A stretch of 64,000 nucleotides of DNA from Cerrena zonata (Eukaryota > Basidiomycota > Agaricomycetes > Polyporales > Cerrenaceae). The stretch is taken from contig JASBNA010000098.1 in the NCBI GenBank assembly GCA_038087015.1, forward strand, positions 1 to 64,000, written 5' to 3'. A program made the translations under genes and the position numbers. Below, piece after piece: positions 36,191-49,000 of this stretch (position 1 is its first letter; each line of letters starts with the position of its first letter). The notes under the pieces were generated by a model. It saw nothing but the letters and a program-made list of their open reading frames with translations. It did not search any database and was not told the origin of the DNA.

Positions 36191-37221
36191 GGTCCAAATG
36201 AAGCGTAAGTATTTGTCCAGTTGGTACATTATAGGATTTCGACCATGTTATGCATGCCTGTTCAAACTATTCGCAGGTGTGAGCATGTAGCAAGTTTCAT
36301 CACAGCAACTTCTGCATACCTTTTCTCGTTCATCTCTCTCTGCACGAAATTCCTTGAGAGCTTCGGTACGCTGTTCGGCGTGTATCAATTCGGGCCATTG
36401 TTCCATGAACGCTTCGATAGTAGGTTTGTAGCGATCCAGCATGCGGCTGGGGCCGGGGACAGTTCCTGGTCCTGGTAGCATGACGTTAGTCCTAGACACT
36501 CACGGCTGTGATGCACGTCCTTACCGCCTATGATTTCATCGGGAATCTTCTCCTCACAACCTTCATTAAAGGACTGAAGATCAGTGCGTGCATCGCTTCG
36601 AGAGGCATAAAAGCTGCGATACTGATCAACATCGAGAGGAAATTGTCTATCAATCAAGTACTTACAACACTGGTTTGCAACGCGTGCAATACCGCGCCCC
36701 TGCCCCCCAATACGTTCGAATTATTAATCTCTTGCCTTTCAAAATCAGACACTCCTACAGTGGCCAAATAACGCGTTACAACAGTATAAAGTCTAGTGTG
36801 TCGCGAATCTACGTACGTGGCAATATAAAGTGAAGCATAGATTCGCGTATTCCGGTTCACTCAGGAACGAAGGACAGTCGGGTAGACCAGGTATGTTCTT
36901 TCGTGAGGTTTCCCAGAGTAAGGCCGATGCGCGACTCATGAGGAGTTGTCTGAGAGGTTCGGAGGTACGACTTAGATTCAGCAGATCCTTGGGCTCCAGG
37001 TGGCTGAATATCTAATCGCAGAATAAATTTCAGAAAGCGAGCTAGATGACACATTAGAGAGCACCCACTTCAAACAGTATATCGAGTGGCATTCGAGGCA
37101 TATCTTTCAGGCCACCTCTGCGAACACGGACACGTCGACGACGCGTTGGGGATGCGGAGGAGCCTGCAATAGCAACATGTTGTTCTGTTTTTGAGTTTTT
37201 GGATTTGGTAGGGTTTGCCAT
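36191..37221 (-). pseudogene. F-box protein, family 2, copy 2, 3'-truncated
   Basis: Starts at the ATG at 37221 and follows copy 1 exon by exon: MPLDILFE, then KDLLNLSRTSEPLRQLLMS, PGLPDCPSFLSEPEYANLCF, the Cys strip GARYCTRCK, LDVDQYRSFYAS, and RYKPTIEAFMEQWPELIHAE. Similarity fades after about 36190. The whole C-terminal half of the family (about 300 residues) is missing. The exons themselves are open, so a short protein is possible, but loss of the C terminus suggests a dying copy. Confidence 0.65.
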
Positions 37222-37739
37222 AGGTACGTTTTTGCGATGTTCGTGGTTTGAGAGAAAGGTGAGATGTGTTGTGACGCGATTTCGAGTTCGAGTTTATAGG
37301 AATTTCAGCGCCAGAGTCGGAGCTTCAACTATTGTCAAAGGACAATACTACGTCAAAGGAGTCATTGACAATGGTCGAGCTAGCAATGGATAATCCTAAT
37401 CCTACCAATCAATGGAAATATCTGAGCGCAAGATTAATCCTGCGCGTATCGAGTTTCTGCCGCCAAAATAACCTTTGACAAAAGGATGTCAACGAGCACC
37501 TTCCTTTGAATAAAAAGATACTGCCTGACTGAGTTTTTTTGGCTTATAAGCCTGAGACACAATCTCTCCGCTGTGTAGATTGACGAATCACGATGTCGAG
37601 TTCTGTTTTTGCTGATCAGAGGGCCTCGAATTTATGAGCAAACATTGTACAAGAGATTCCAATTCCAAAGAGTCCAGAGGGAGATAGTACAAGTGTGCAT
37701 AACACGTCATAAGAAAACTTCATAGAACCACAGCACATC

Positions 37740-38465
37740 TCATGCCATGTGCGCAGCATGACTAGCAAATCTGCCGAACAACGTCTCGCCCACTCCGAGT
37801 CCGACGACTATCGAGAAGATGAACCCAAGTTGGAACGTCCTAAGACACACGACGAGATAAATTAGAGTTCGGGAAATGCCGAAATTACAAGACAGACTCA
37901 CATGGCAGCCAACATGAAAGCGAATTGGAGGGCTGCTTGACCAGCATGAATGATCCCTCGCATAGAATCGTGAGCGAGGATGAAAGGTGGGATGTCCCGT
38001 AGCATAACAGCGTTTGTGAGGTTGGTCATCGTCGATGCATGGGCGTGTTGGGGCTGAGCAGATTTCGTCTTTTCCGAAGTTGAAGTAGGGAGACCTTTGT
38101 GATTCAAGCGATCAGATTTAAGGATCTGTGCCCTGCCATCCTCCGTGTTAAGTTCCGTGCATACGAACACGAACTATATTGAAGACATACCTCCTCGCCC
38201 AATGCATCTCCATCATACCCCGACATGCCCCAATCCACCTATCAACTAAAGCCAACAAGAACAGCCCAATACAGGTCCCCACCATAGCTCCAGCACTCTG
38301 CGGAACCCATCCCTCGAACCAGAGATTATCGCCAGGTGTAAAGTGAAACCACATAAGCATTTGGCCGGAAGCGAGGGACATGGCACCGTCCATTGACATG
38401 TCCATGCCGTTTTCGTGACATAGCGAGGAAGGGATGAGGCTTAGTAGGAATATTGTCGAGAGCAT
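37740..38465 (-). CDS. CTR-type copper transporter
   Basis: Three-helix plasma-membrane copper importer acting as a trimer on Cu(I), the form produced by FRE-type reductases. The ATG at 38465 gives a hydrophobic N terminus (MLSTIFLLSLIPSSLCHENG), then the methionine-rich site MDMSMDGAMSLASGQM, WFHFTPGDN, and helix 1 (AGAMVGTCIGLFLLALVDRW). An intron (acceptor before GGCACAGATCC, about 38139) leads to a cytosolic loop. Then come the helix 2 stretch AALQFAFMLAAMTFQLGF with an M-x-x-x-M pattern and helix 3 with GxxxG (VVGLGVGETLFG). The end HAAHMA precedes TGA at 37740-37742. A longer open frame runs upstream to 39056 but lies in the probable leader and promoter. The ferric reductase is about 5 kb away. 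Confidence 0.88.
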
Positions 38466-40521
38466 TCTGAGGGGTAGATGTGTGGGCAGAAGAGAGATAC
38501 GAAATTGATAGAAAACACTGAGCATACAGATGGGGTGCGGATTAGGTAAGTAGAGCAAACAAGCACAAACAAGCGTTTCCACTGCGTTTCCGTAAAGGCT
38601 ACAGTTCGAAGTGCAGGAAACGAGACAAAGATTTGTCAAACAAACGTACCCTCCCCGTTCTGCAAATAAGGCCCTTGTTTCGGTCTGTAATACAGCCTGC
38701 AAGACGATGCGAGCGAACACAAAACGACGAGCTAGTGGGCCCGAAACGACCGATCTGTTCAATATGCGTGACGACGGTACGATACAATCGATCAGTTCCC
38801 GAGTACTATCGATGGCTCGGGGAAAGGAGGTCCGTGCGAGGGAACGCAAGCGGGCAACGGGGGGATGAGATATGTTGATACGAAGCAAAACGGCAGGATG
38901 AGCGTGCTGCGGTGTGAAATGGCGGGACTCAGCAGTGTGGTGGATAGGTGGCCGTGAAGGGTAGAAACGGCAGTGACTGAAATAGCACAGAGGCGTGATC
39001 GAGCTGGGAGAGCGACAAGACGAAGTAGATATCAGGAGAGGAGATAGAGCGTCCACATTCAGACACCAAAAAGGTTAGCAGTACGAGAGTTGCAGCCCAT
39101 TGAAGAGTCGTCTGAGAAGGCAGGATCAGAGTGCATGAGAACAACGCTCACATCATCACCTGTGACCAGAAGAATGAGTGGTTGAGTTGAGAAGTTGTTG
39201 TCGAAAAGCTAGCGTAGGCAGGCAGGAGTCCTTGGTTGCCTCATCCAGTGGTGCTTGCCCTGAGTTTCATGAGGACTACGCTCACACTCAGCGCAAAGAC
39301 TATAGGGGTAGAAAGACTCTGTTTCGTCGAGAAAGAGAGTGCATGCACATATGCACAAAAAAAAGATAACAACAGAGATGAGATGAGAGCAGAAGGAGAG
39401 AGAGTACGGAGTGACCCCACGCAAGAGCTGCGCCCTTTTTGCTGGGCGTCTCCTGAGGCAATAATGTGATTGGCTCACGCAATAGCCCGAGTATTCCCAC
39501 GGCTATCAATATTACATTTGGTTCAAGTCAACAGCATGGGGATTTCTCGATGTTTCTTCGAATTCAACGTGCCAAAGATTCAAACGGTAACCGTGACATT
39601 GAGGATATACGATATTGTGGCACTGAGGTCGTCACGGATCCTCCTGATTCCTCTAGCCACAGGAAAAAATATATCGAGGAAACAATTGTTCGGTGACTCC
39701 CTCAGGATAATCGAGCCTGACTCGTGACACCGTCGAGGTATGTTCGTCTTCACATCTAGACGTTATGCAGGCTTACATCATGAGCTTATTAAGGGTTTCA
39801 TTCCTTGTCTCGCATGAGGATAAAAAATCTATTTAGGGACCGACATCCTTACTGGTATGCCCGTGTTGTTGGCATTTATCACGTTGATGTCATACATATT
39901 CCCTGGTGTTCAACCGAAACCACAGTGAATGAATTTTCTCTCGGTGCGTTGGCTCGGATGGGGTCCTACTGATGAAACAGGTTTCCGTGCACGCCGATTG
40001 ATTGAGCCGACGACACTGTCCTTTTTAGTACTACGATAGAAAGCTTACAGTGCAAACTCGACCACTGACTCGTTGACTGGGCCCGACCGAACTTTGAACG
40101 CATGCAGTATGGGTATTCAGCTCTACAGCACGTACTCAAGACCCGAATGTACCATGGACGGTAAAACCCTGCCTACCGTACAATACTGGGCGTACGTAGG
40201 TGCTCAGTTCTGTGAAAGTGAACGCTACTGTTCGAAGAATACCTTAAAGAGAAGCGAGTCCATGTTGGGACACCATACAGATGCTACAGTTCGTACCTTC
40301 GGCCCAGAAGGTGTGCACTGCACGTATACTATTAGGTAACCTAGATGGAGACTGAAACATAAATCCTTCTCCTCTTCCTCCTCTTTCTTGATACAGAATA
40401 TCCAGCCTCTGACTCTTCAACACACTGCATACCCGGCTCGTTTAGAGTACAATTACCGTTCTTTATAGGATATTCAGACCTACCCGGTTTTTATCAAACT
40501 AGGAATTGCGAAAGTTCATCG
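38466..40521. other. Intergenic region between the CTR gene and an F-box gene
   Basis: 38466-38880 is the CTR 5' flank; part of it was copied to 51085-51300. The remainder has several short frames but none with recognisable features. A purine-rich tract lies at about 39330-39410. Confidence 0.4.
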
Positions 40522-42986
40522 ATGGTAAAACTAGACGAGACAACACATGGTCGCAGTCGTGTAGGTGGCCTGCTCCAGATGCTCCAGATGCCACTAGATA
40601 TCCTATTTGAGGTGTGTGCTCTAATACAGCATTCAATGCGCATTTCTGATCTGTTGCTGATGACCAGATATTCGGGCACCTAACTCCTGGGGATCTGCTA
40701 AACTTAAGCTGCACCTCTAAGCCTTTCAGAAAGCTCCTTACGAGCCGTGAATCTAATTTCCTCTGGAAGGAAGCACGAGGGAATGTACCAGACATGCCGG
40801 ATTGCCCTTCGTTCTTGAGTGAACAGTCTTACGCAAATCTTTGTTTCGGGCATCACTGCTACGTACGTTGTCTCGCGAGATACGAGACTTTATACTAACT
40901 CGAAGATCCCCCGAATGTCCTAGATTTGCCGGAGGCGGAAGGGTCGTGCGTTTTGGGAACTAGGAGCTCGTTATTGCTCGACTTGTGAAGGAAAATTGTG
41001 AGTAGTACTCGATCGGCTAAGGATCTCACTGACCAATCTCGCAGCTTCCATTATTGGTTCCATGCATGCGACGATTTTCAATCTTTCGATAAGGGCTCCC
41101 TATTCCTTATTCCCGGTGGGATTATAGATGGTAAAGACAGTATCACATCAGAGGTGTCTAGCACTAACCATGGTATCAGACACAGAGAGAATGGACATCG
41201 CTTTGTTACGCCACAAACCCACGATTGAAAATATCAAGAAACGGTGGGCCGGAATAGTAACCGACGACCAGCGTAAAGAAGCTATCGTTGATTATCGGAT
41301 GTGGATAGATGAACGAGCAGAGGTATGTAGAATCTGATGTGACGAAACTCAGTCACCGCATGTTCATGTCTGCGGATAGTTTGCAGAGGCATGCAATGCA
41401 TGGTTATCTCGATGTAAAAATGTCCGGAAGAAAGAAATCATTCAATTGAAAAGGAATAGGATGGAAGAGTGAGGCAGAATTGCTGCATTACATGGACCGT
41501 TCTCACTGATACCCTTTCCCCAGAGTTTGTCGTCGGCTGGAGGAGCTCGGACGCGGTGAGGACTTGGAATACAGTAATCAGTTTTACAGTAAGGAGAGTC
41601 ACCCTCTGTGGAAGGTCCCGAATATCATTCAATCGAAACCATGGACTGAGCCCGGTAGGTGTTTTTCAAGCACTCATGACCTCCATTTGACTCTACTTCC
41701 ACAGCCTGGAAAAAGATGGAAGGCAAGATTCTAGACGTCATGGATACGGCCAGAGCAGAACGACTATTTGCGATACGTAGGGGTGCCATTGAACCCAGGG
41801 CGCAACTACTTGAAGAAGTCCTCGTCCCTTGGAGACTTTCTGTTGGGATTGTATCACCGCATACCCACGACCTCTTGCTTATCCCGGAGGTTCGGTCTCT
41901 CATCGACGTGCCACCCGATGGGAAAGGTTCTGAAGTTATCCCCGTGACACGTGAAGATCTTGAGAAACTAGAGCCAGTGTTTTATCGATATCACAGGGAG
42001 TGGAAACAAAAACAACTGGAAACGATCATAGCACTGGTCTCAGTCGGTTTTAAACTCCCTCGCACTACTGATCTTTTAGCTTTGGCGGTCTCGCAGTTCT
42101 TCATGTGCTCAGTATGCGCTCATGCATTACGTTTTCCCAATGGCTTTCTTCACCATTGTATACGGGGCACTCGATCTCTTCATAGAGAACACAAAGACAC
42201 ATATGAGAGTGTTATCACTGATCTTACACATTGCAGAACAACAACAGCACTATATATTGCTTTGGCTGACCCATTGCGGAAGGTGATTGTGGCATGTGGC
42301 CAGGATCCTGCGACAATTACGGCGGATGAAATAGATGACCTGGACGTACGACTAGAGTGCAGAGCGTGTCAGGTTGACGGAGTTCTCGATGCATACAACT
42401 GGCGAGAAGCGGTGAATATTTCTCGTATTTATCCACTGTCAATGAATTATTATCAACTCATCAAACGTCAAAGTTTCACCACTCTCAGGATACCCATAGC
42501 GGCCACAAAGCGTCATTTTTCAGCAGTTTCATAGAACCTCCTGTGTGGAAACAAGTTGCCTCGACATATATTTTACCTATTCAAGAGCTTGAAGTCATTC
42601 TTATTTCGAGGATTGAACGGAGGAGGAAAAGTTCGCCACAATGGTGCTGTGCACACTGCCCGAGAAGACTAGATTTCGATTTAGAGTCTAGCAAACATTA
42701 CAAACATACCGAGGTCATTTCTCATTTAGCCACAGCGTAAGTTCCTCAAAACTTCCTTTATTCCACTGGTCGTTCTAAGGGTCTCCATAGCCACGCAATT
42801 CATAATCCCACCGAAACCGATTACTTTTCAACCACGGCGTATGAGAAGTGGTGGCCAGCTGTGCACGTCTCTTTAATTTGGATGACTCCTGTGTCACAAG
42901 GGCTACAATATAAACTAACCAACGAGGAGGCCAGAATTATTGATCCACCTTCTGATGAGGTTCAAGTTGATGCTTCGAACTCGTAA
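40522..42986 (+). CDS. F-box protein, family 2, copy 3, with C-terminal zinc-binding-like segment
   Basis: The ATG at 40522 opens a short N terminus and MPLDILFE; an intron; then IFGHLTPGDLLNLSCTSKPF and MPDCPSFLSEQSYANLCF. Later exons give the Cys strip GARYCSTCE, RHKPTIENIKKRW, RGEDLEYSNQFYSKESHPLW and IIQSKPWTE. The long exon around 41716-42410 holds LLEEVL, EVRSLIDVPP, LEKLEPVFYRYHREW and Cys-pairs (CSVCA, CRACQ). A final exon pair gives WCCAHCPRRLDF...HTEVISHLATAH, a C2H2-like spacing. Stop at 42984-42986. No internal stop was found when introns were placed, though border choice near 42410-42490 is uncertain. The likely job is SCF substrate recognition; the target is unknown. Confidence 0.75.
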
Positions 42987-43779
42987 ACTCTGCCCTGTCC
43001 GTATTCGCACCCAGGCTGATAATCATTACCCACCCCGTTCCCTTTATTCCTTATTGCGTCACTATACGTAGTACGATTCCGATTATTGATGTCATAGTGT
43101 ACAGGACCGTCAAACTGTATTCCATGTATGTGTCCATATTGACAGATCATATCCACACGTATACGCCAAACAACTAAGAGGGAAGAGCAAGGAACAAAAG
43201 GCGATCTCTGAACATTCTTCACTTTCTTGCATTTCTCTTCTCGCTGTCGAAGCATTCAATATATCGACTCGGTGGATATATCTTTGATGTACCACCGAGT
43301 CGATGAGAGATGATGAGACTGGCAGGAAAACATTCCAAAGACATGGTCCCTCTTTGAAGTCCGTGTATAGTTTCAACAGCCCGAGTCATATTCCGTGATG
43401 TGAGCGACTTCTCATGGCACGGTAGCATAGACTAGAAATTAGAGACTCTCTTGTTAGACCAGCCTGAGCGTACTATGTGGAGTGTAATAATAGTAATATC
43501 GCTGGAAACGTAATCAGGATTGAGATTATAGACGATAGTCAAACGATAGCAGTGAAGTGATCATCAATCACATCGGGAATGAAAGTAAATTTGCTGTCAG
43601 GCCATTCATTCCTGGTCCTGTAATGACTGAGGCTGTTGATGTTATTGGTCATTAACTCCAGCTTATGACTCATACCACCAGGACAACAGTTCGACATAGT
43701 CGAGGAATCATAACGCAGTCGGTTTTGTCGTCTTCAACTTTTTTATGAAGTTTGCTTCGGCTAGGCTACCTTGTATTCA
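42987..43779. other. Intergenic region
   Basis: No gene recognised. A short inverted repeat around ACTCGGTGG (about 43268-43305) could form a hairpin. Confidence 0.35.
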
Positions 43780-44150
43780 CTAGGTCCCTATGATTGCGAC
43801 GAAACCCGTGGAATCTTGGTTTTTGGAAATGCATATGACGAGCTCTCGCTGTATGACTTCAGTAACCGGGACCAATATTAATTAGAAGTTTCGCTGCGAT
43901 TGTAACGACACCTTCAAGTTGCAATTGCATCGACCAGAAGGCTGTCTGTGTGCTTGTACTCTTTCATTGCATTTGTAGCTCTAGCATCGGTGATCGTCCT
44001 ACCTGGGTCCTCCTTTTCCCAATCGGGGGCACCTGAGACTGGTCAAATCTGATATCTTTGACTTTTGGAGGGTAATCAGGTTTACAAATCTCCCGCCTGG
44101 ATGGTCAGCGGATTTTGAGGGGGTCGTGGCAAGTAACCGCATGTGGTCCA
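43780..44150 (+). pseudogene. Fragments of a family-1 F-box gene
   Basis: Two pieces match the paralogues at 6695 and 44730. The first is LGPYDCDETRGILVFGNAY followed by DELSLYDFS (43780-43880), compare LGLYDFDDARGVLVLGNAF. The second is DIFDFWR then PPGWSADFE (about 44050-44110), compare DTFEFWD and PDGWTADLR. Frame changes and missing sequence separate them. They lie on the opposite strand to the neighbouring intact paralogue. Confidence 0.6.
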
Positions 44151-44729
44151 ACTTTTTCTCGGGCGAAGTATGAAGTACGTTGGAACACTCGTCTCACTCT
44201 CTATTCTAAAATACAGTACTTCTTTGTGGCTCAGTTTGGACAGACTGCACGGGTTGGAGGCTAATTCGATTTCTGGCTACTCGATATACTGCAATGAGGC
44301 GCAATCATCGTTCGAATATTGGGTTGAGTCCACGAGGGCCTGGGAGCGCATTGAGAAGAATCGAAGTACGAGTCTCAAATTACATCAACGAGATGCCAGG
44401 GTTCATGGAAGCTTCTCGTCACGAAAAAGTCTCCTGATTCTGATGTTCCATTCTCCGGTTTTAGTTTTCTACTCTTTTGTAGGCCTTCGGAAATATATGA
44501 TCATCACTGAGAATAACTAAGCAACTAAATGGTTTCGATGTACTTCGGGGAGACCTTCGTGATAGAAAGCCCTGGACCATTTGTGCGGTATCTACTGAGG
44601 CTTTTATTGAGGTGCCTGATTCAGAAGACGCAATATATAACACAGAGCATACGCATACACACAACATAACAATTGTACAAACCTACGATTAATACATTTA
44701 CGGCCTTGTATAGACGTAACTACGAAGTC
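44151..44729. other. Intergenic region downstream of the F-box paralogue
   Basis: Contains a 125-codon open frame at 44143-44520 (+) with no recognisable motif. It may be continuing F-box pseudogene sequence or chance. Confidence 0.3.
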
Positions 44730-47023
44730 TTACACTTTACATTCCAAAACGATGTCACTCACTCTACCACCTCGTTGAAGCATCTCTTTACCTCTGTGGC
44801 GGCTGCGTGTCTCCCACTCACATCTCATCGATTCCATAAATCGAAAACCTACTACGCACTGCGACCAATCGTACTTTACACGCTTCGCCAGGATCGACCT
44901 TCGGGCTGTTATCGAGTCTGCAAGTTGCTGAAGAGTTACCCCTGGTTTCGCTATCATGTAGTTCTCATCCAGTTCTCGGCATCGTACAAATAAAAGCCCC
45001 CCAATATCGCTGATGATCCATTCTGCATATATATTGACACTGTCTTCTCTATAGAGAAGCGGGATGGGTCGACCATAGAAATGACCTGCATTCTCCGAGA
45101 TCCAACCGAACCTGTAAGGTGTCAATATAACCCCGGAGCAGGTCGTATACCAAGGGATATCTTTGTTGGTTGCTCGAAGGTCAGCCGTCCATCCATCTGG
45201 GATTTCTTTAGGGCGGTGGCGATCCCAAAATTCAAAGGTGTCTGTCTTTGCGGACTCCAGACGTTCCATATACGGGAAAGGAGGCCCAGGGTAAGATGTG
45301 ATTTCATTCTATTTTTTTGTCATTAGGAGTACTATGTCAAGATTTCTTGGATGAAGAACTCACCGTTGGAAGAAGATCTTGACCGGTATAAGAACCAGCT
45401 CCAATTCCGGGTGCAAGGCAATTTCTAAACAAGCCTGGGTCGGTGCCACTGAAATCGAACAGAGAAAGTTCACCAAAGGCGTTTCCGAGAACCAGAACAC
45501 CTCTAGCATCGTCGAAATCGTAAAGCCCTAGTGAATCAAGAGCCGGCATATCTTCGTCATACATTGTGAAAACAGGTGGTTCTGTTTCTCCGGGGACAAC
45601 CCGAGTGTGAGCAAAGCTCACTGGCTTGTCATACTCATTTACGTGCCCGTGAATCCATGAAACAGTAGTCCCTCTAACACCCAAGGAAGCTTTCGAGGGT
45701 ACAGGGTAGAAGTCGGCCAATGGTACGGGGGGTGGTAAATAATGCCAAAGTAGTTGTACGGATGATATGCCGTTCTTGGGATCACACGCTATCTCGTACA
45801 CAAAGAGCCCTTCGTTACAGGAGATGCAGAGCCGGAGGGGATCGGAAGAGCGACAAGAGGGGTAGGATCGAGTACGGGGGGAGAAGGATGCCGTCCCAAC
45901 ATCATGAGAAAGCTTGAAGGCCCTCCAACATGTGTAATTGTGGCCGTATGGTATGTATATCTCTAGTACCTGGCGTCGAACAACACCAATCCATTCATCA
46001 TCCAGATACATAGCAACTGCCCCGCCCTTTGATGTGAGGTTAGATCTGGGGCCGATTTGAATGTCGAGAGAGACTTACTTGTTCATCTGGATAATAGCGA
46101 AGACACTTCATAGAATTATCTGCCCACCCTACGATCCTGATTGTATTGATGTTGTTGATGAGTGAAACACCAATCAATCCACCTTTGATGAAGCGAGGGT
46201 GACCAACATTATCCAGCGTTCGAAGACGGCAGATACGCAATGCTCCGTCGTAGCCAACAACAGATAGTATATCGACTGAATCAATTCTTTATATATTTCA
46301 TTAATGAGGGAGCGACGAGGAAGGAGGAAGCGACGAGTGCGTACTTTCCACGAAGCTCCAGAGCGATAACGACCCCACCTTCGTATAGATCAATAACACC
46401 ATGATTGACAGGAGCAGATAGAAAGGCTTCAGCTAATGGAGTAGCTTCCTCTTCGGGTGACAAGAGGTCGCATACGGACCAGAGGGTGATGACACTAACG
46501 GTGGCATCGGATGATGCAACCAGCAGCCATTCGGAATGGACGAGTCGAATCCAAGTAATTGACCGTTTTTGGTTCATAGGAATGTGTATAGGAGTACGAC
46601 TGCTAGCCATACGTTGCTCGAGTCTTAAGGTATGGAGCACTAGCCCCTCAAGTCGAGCTGCGTCGATGTTCCCGAGCGTTTCCCAGTATGATGCGTATGG
46701 AAGGTTTCTCTGTACTATTTCACGGAAATACAGCTTCACCCAGAGCTGTTTCGCCTGAGATATCATCAACAGCCTCTTGCACGTCTATTAGAAATAATGA
46801 CAATATGAGTTGGAAGCCATTGTATGAGGGAGGAACGGACCTGTCTGATGCTCAATATGGAGGAATATTCAAACCCAATCAACATATCGAGAAGGACATC
46901 TTCTGGTAGACACAGTAGATATGCAGGCTGCGTTGTCATGGGGGGCTTGGAGGAATCAATAGAAAGGTCCACTACCAGTGACGGTAGCTGAAGAGGCGTT
47001 GGTGTCTCAGAATCAAACGCCAC
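44730..47023 (-). CDS. F-box/beta-propeller-like protein, family 1, apparently intact
   Basis: The F-box (LPEDVLLDMLIGFEYSSIL) is in exon 1, then an intron, then TCKRLLMISQAKQLWVKLY and the family segment SITWIRLVHSEWLLVASSD. The middle exons give RICRLRTLDNVGHPRF and EWIGVVRRQVLEIYIP, then LGLYDFDDARGVLVLGNAF, LSLFDFSGTDP, and finally HFYGRPIPLLYRE and the stop at 44730-44732. Intron positions match the two broken copies at 6695 and 14541. No stop or shift was found. An in-frame ATG downstream of 47023 (MTTQPAYL) is an alternative start. Repeat-like blades suggest a WD40-like propeller, but canonical WD dipeptides are scarce. Confidence 0.75.
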
Positions 47024-48185
47024 CGTGCTATATTAAAGTACCGTATCACGTGCGAACAAAGCTTGCGCTGAGATCTCAGGCTCCGACTCGACCGTTACAA
47101 TCCCTACACATACATGCATGATCATCCATGTCATCATCCCCGGGTCGCGAGTGAAATGATTTCACAAGAGATAGGTGAGGACTTGTGGATGATTGTATTG
47201 CATGCTGATCTCCATCCCTTGCTTCATTTGTATTTTGGAGTAACGAGTCAACAGCGCACTTCTGGCAGTTCGATCTCGAGCAAGACTTTCCCATCTGGTA
47301 CAGGACTGGGAGCCCAACTGTCGTGAGGCACTATCTTCTCCCCGGCCTCACTATAACGTAATGCAGGAAATATGATTGAGTGTTGAACCAGCACTGGATC
47401 TACGCTCTTTTTGGACCTGGTCATGTTGTGAATCAACACGTCAGAAATGATAGATAGCGGTTCCTGGATTAAAGGTTAAGCCAAAATGCATGAGTTACAT
47501 GTTCAACGTCTTGCACCTCTGTTATGTGTGTAGGTGCCGAAAGAGAGAGTAACACGGTGACCCACCAACTGTATCTATATCCATGTCACCGGTGTTAGAT
47601 AGATGGAAGACAGGGTTGTTGTGCTACTGATCATTCGAACGTTCAAGCTCAAGTTGAAGTTTGACGTTCAATGTTCAACCTCAAGGACCGATTCATTAGT
47701 ATCGAGAGTAATGAGGGAGGGTGAGTTGTTGCAGTCACTCGGAGTCTCACTAGCAGACGATTGACACACTTAAGTTACGTCATTGCCAGTCTATAACCGC
47801 CGGGCTGCTGCTACGCATTCAAAGTAACAAATTCAAAGCAAAGATCGATCGACGGCCCCCATCTCCTGCTCTGAACTATACACACTGGTCCTTAATCCGA
47901 AAACCTACTTAGATTTACTAACATTAACAAACCATCGACTGTTAGTGTACGAAGGTTGTGCTAGATGCGACAATTAAATACTAAGTAACCTTTGCATGCT
48001 AGCTCACAACCCTTCAGCCAGCTCATTGAATTGCTGCTCATGGTTTACCGCTTTACTGGAGAGGAAGGCAAGTGACTTCTAGTTTCTGATGTTGCTCGTT
48101 GGACTAGTAAATTGTTCTGTCAGGTAGATCCCCATCCCCCAGGCGATGCTACTCCCAAAGGCTTCCTCTGAAACTCTTTATCCAA
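47024..48185. other. Intergenic region upstream of the F-box gene and of a pseudogene
   Basis: A 63-codon minus-strand frame at 47248-47439 has protein-like composition, but no family was recognised. A run of GTTCAA-type motifs occurs at 47636-47690. Nothing else stands out. Confidence 0.35.
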
Positions 48186-48998
48186 CAGAGAAATATACCA
48201 TACTTTTATTGTGCTTCTTCTAAGGTTCACCATGATGACATCACCATTACCACTCTAGTGACCAGGAATCGTACCAACGTCCTCAGTCAATTAGCAGAGA
48301 GATATCAAGGTCCGCAATCCTCTTTTTATTGAAAGCATTTATTCCTTTTACCAAATGTAGATAGATCCAATTTTCGTAACGATAGATATCCCCCTCCCAG
48401 TCGAGGTGTTCACTTCTATAGCCAAGGTTCATCTTTCCGCCGACACTCCTCGTGAACTAGATGAGCTATACTTCTCTGCCTACGTCGACGTCTACCTCGC
48501 TTACTCACCTTACTCTCGCTCTCTTCGGGACCAAACCATTTTATCTGATGATAGCGAAGGCAGACGACAATTCAACATTTGGAAAGATGTGGCTAAACTA
48601 TTCGCTAGAACTGACTTTGTTATGATGCTCAATGTCAATTTTGTTGTGTCTACCGACTGACGGGCTGATGTTCAAGATTATATTCAACAACTAAGCGGGC
48701 AAGTTGAGAATTTGGAGAGCGCCCCGGATGCTCTCTGGAGAAGAGACTGAACTGGCTGGATCCGTTGAATGTGACGACTGCAGCAGAAGTTTTTCAGGGG
48801 TTACAATATGGCTCTGCTGTACTGATCATAGCGGTGTTCGAATACATTAATCAGTATGACGGGATAGACCAGCGCGCCTTCCCGCAAGATAAAGAGGTGA
48901 CAATATCCCATCTATCGGTATCATATCCTGACCCCTCTGTTGATAAGACGCTACGACAGCTTATACTGGGCTCCGACTCCAAAATTGACTCATTCAAG
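48186..48998 (+). pseudogene. Decayed glycosyltransferase (LARGE/GT49-like) fragment
   Basis: The translation reads ITTLVTRNRTNVLSQLAERY, then after a probable intron the segment RRQFNIWKDVAKLFARTDFV followed by MMLNVNFVVSTD and a TGA. Family members usually have FARTDFVMMLDVDF, the Asp-x-Asp metal site. Here both Asp are replaced by Asn. At least three stops follow in the same frame (about 48658-48770). The right side is cut by the TA-flanked element beginning at 49001. Confidence 0.6.
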
Positions 48999-49000
48999 TA

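Noticed and set aside
30602..38465. Metal-uptake gene cluster (ferric reductase plus CTR)
   Set aside because: About 5 kb with two F-box genes separate them, on opposite strands, and no shared regulatory motif was seen.
38148..39056. 302-codon frame extending the CTR transporter upstream
   Set aside because: The extra N-terminal 200 residues have no family match, and the Met-rich transporter start at 38465 fits the family. The upstream part is probably leader and promoter.
40073..40339. 88-codon Cys-containing frame as a possible small secreted protein
   Set aside because: No signal peptide and no support beyond an open frame.
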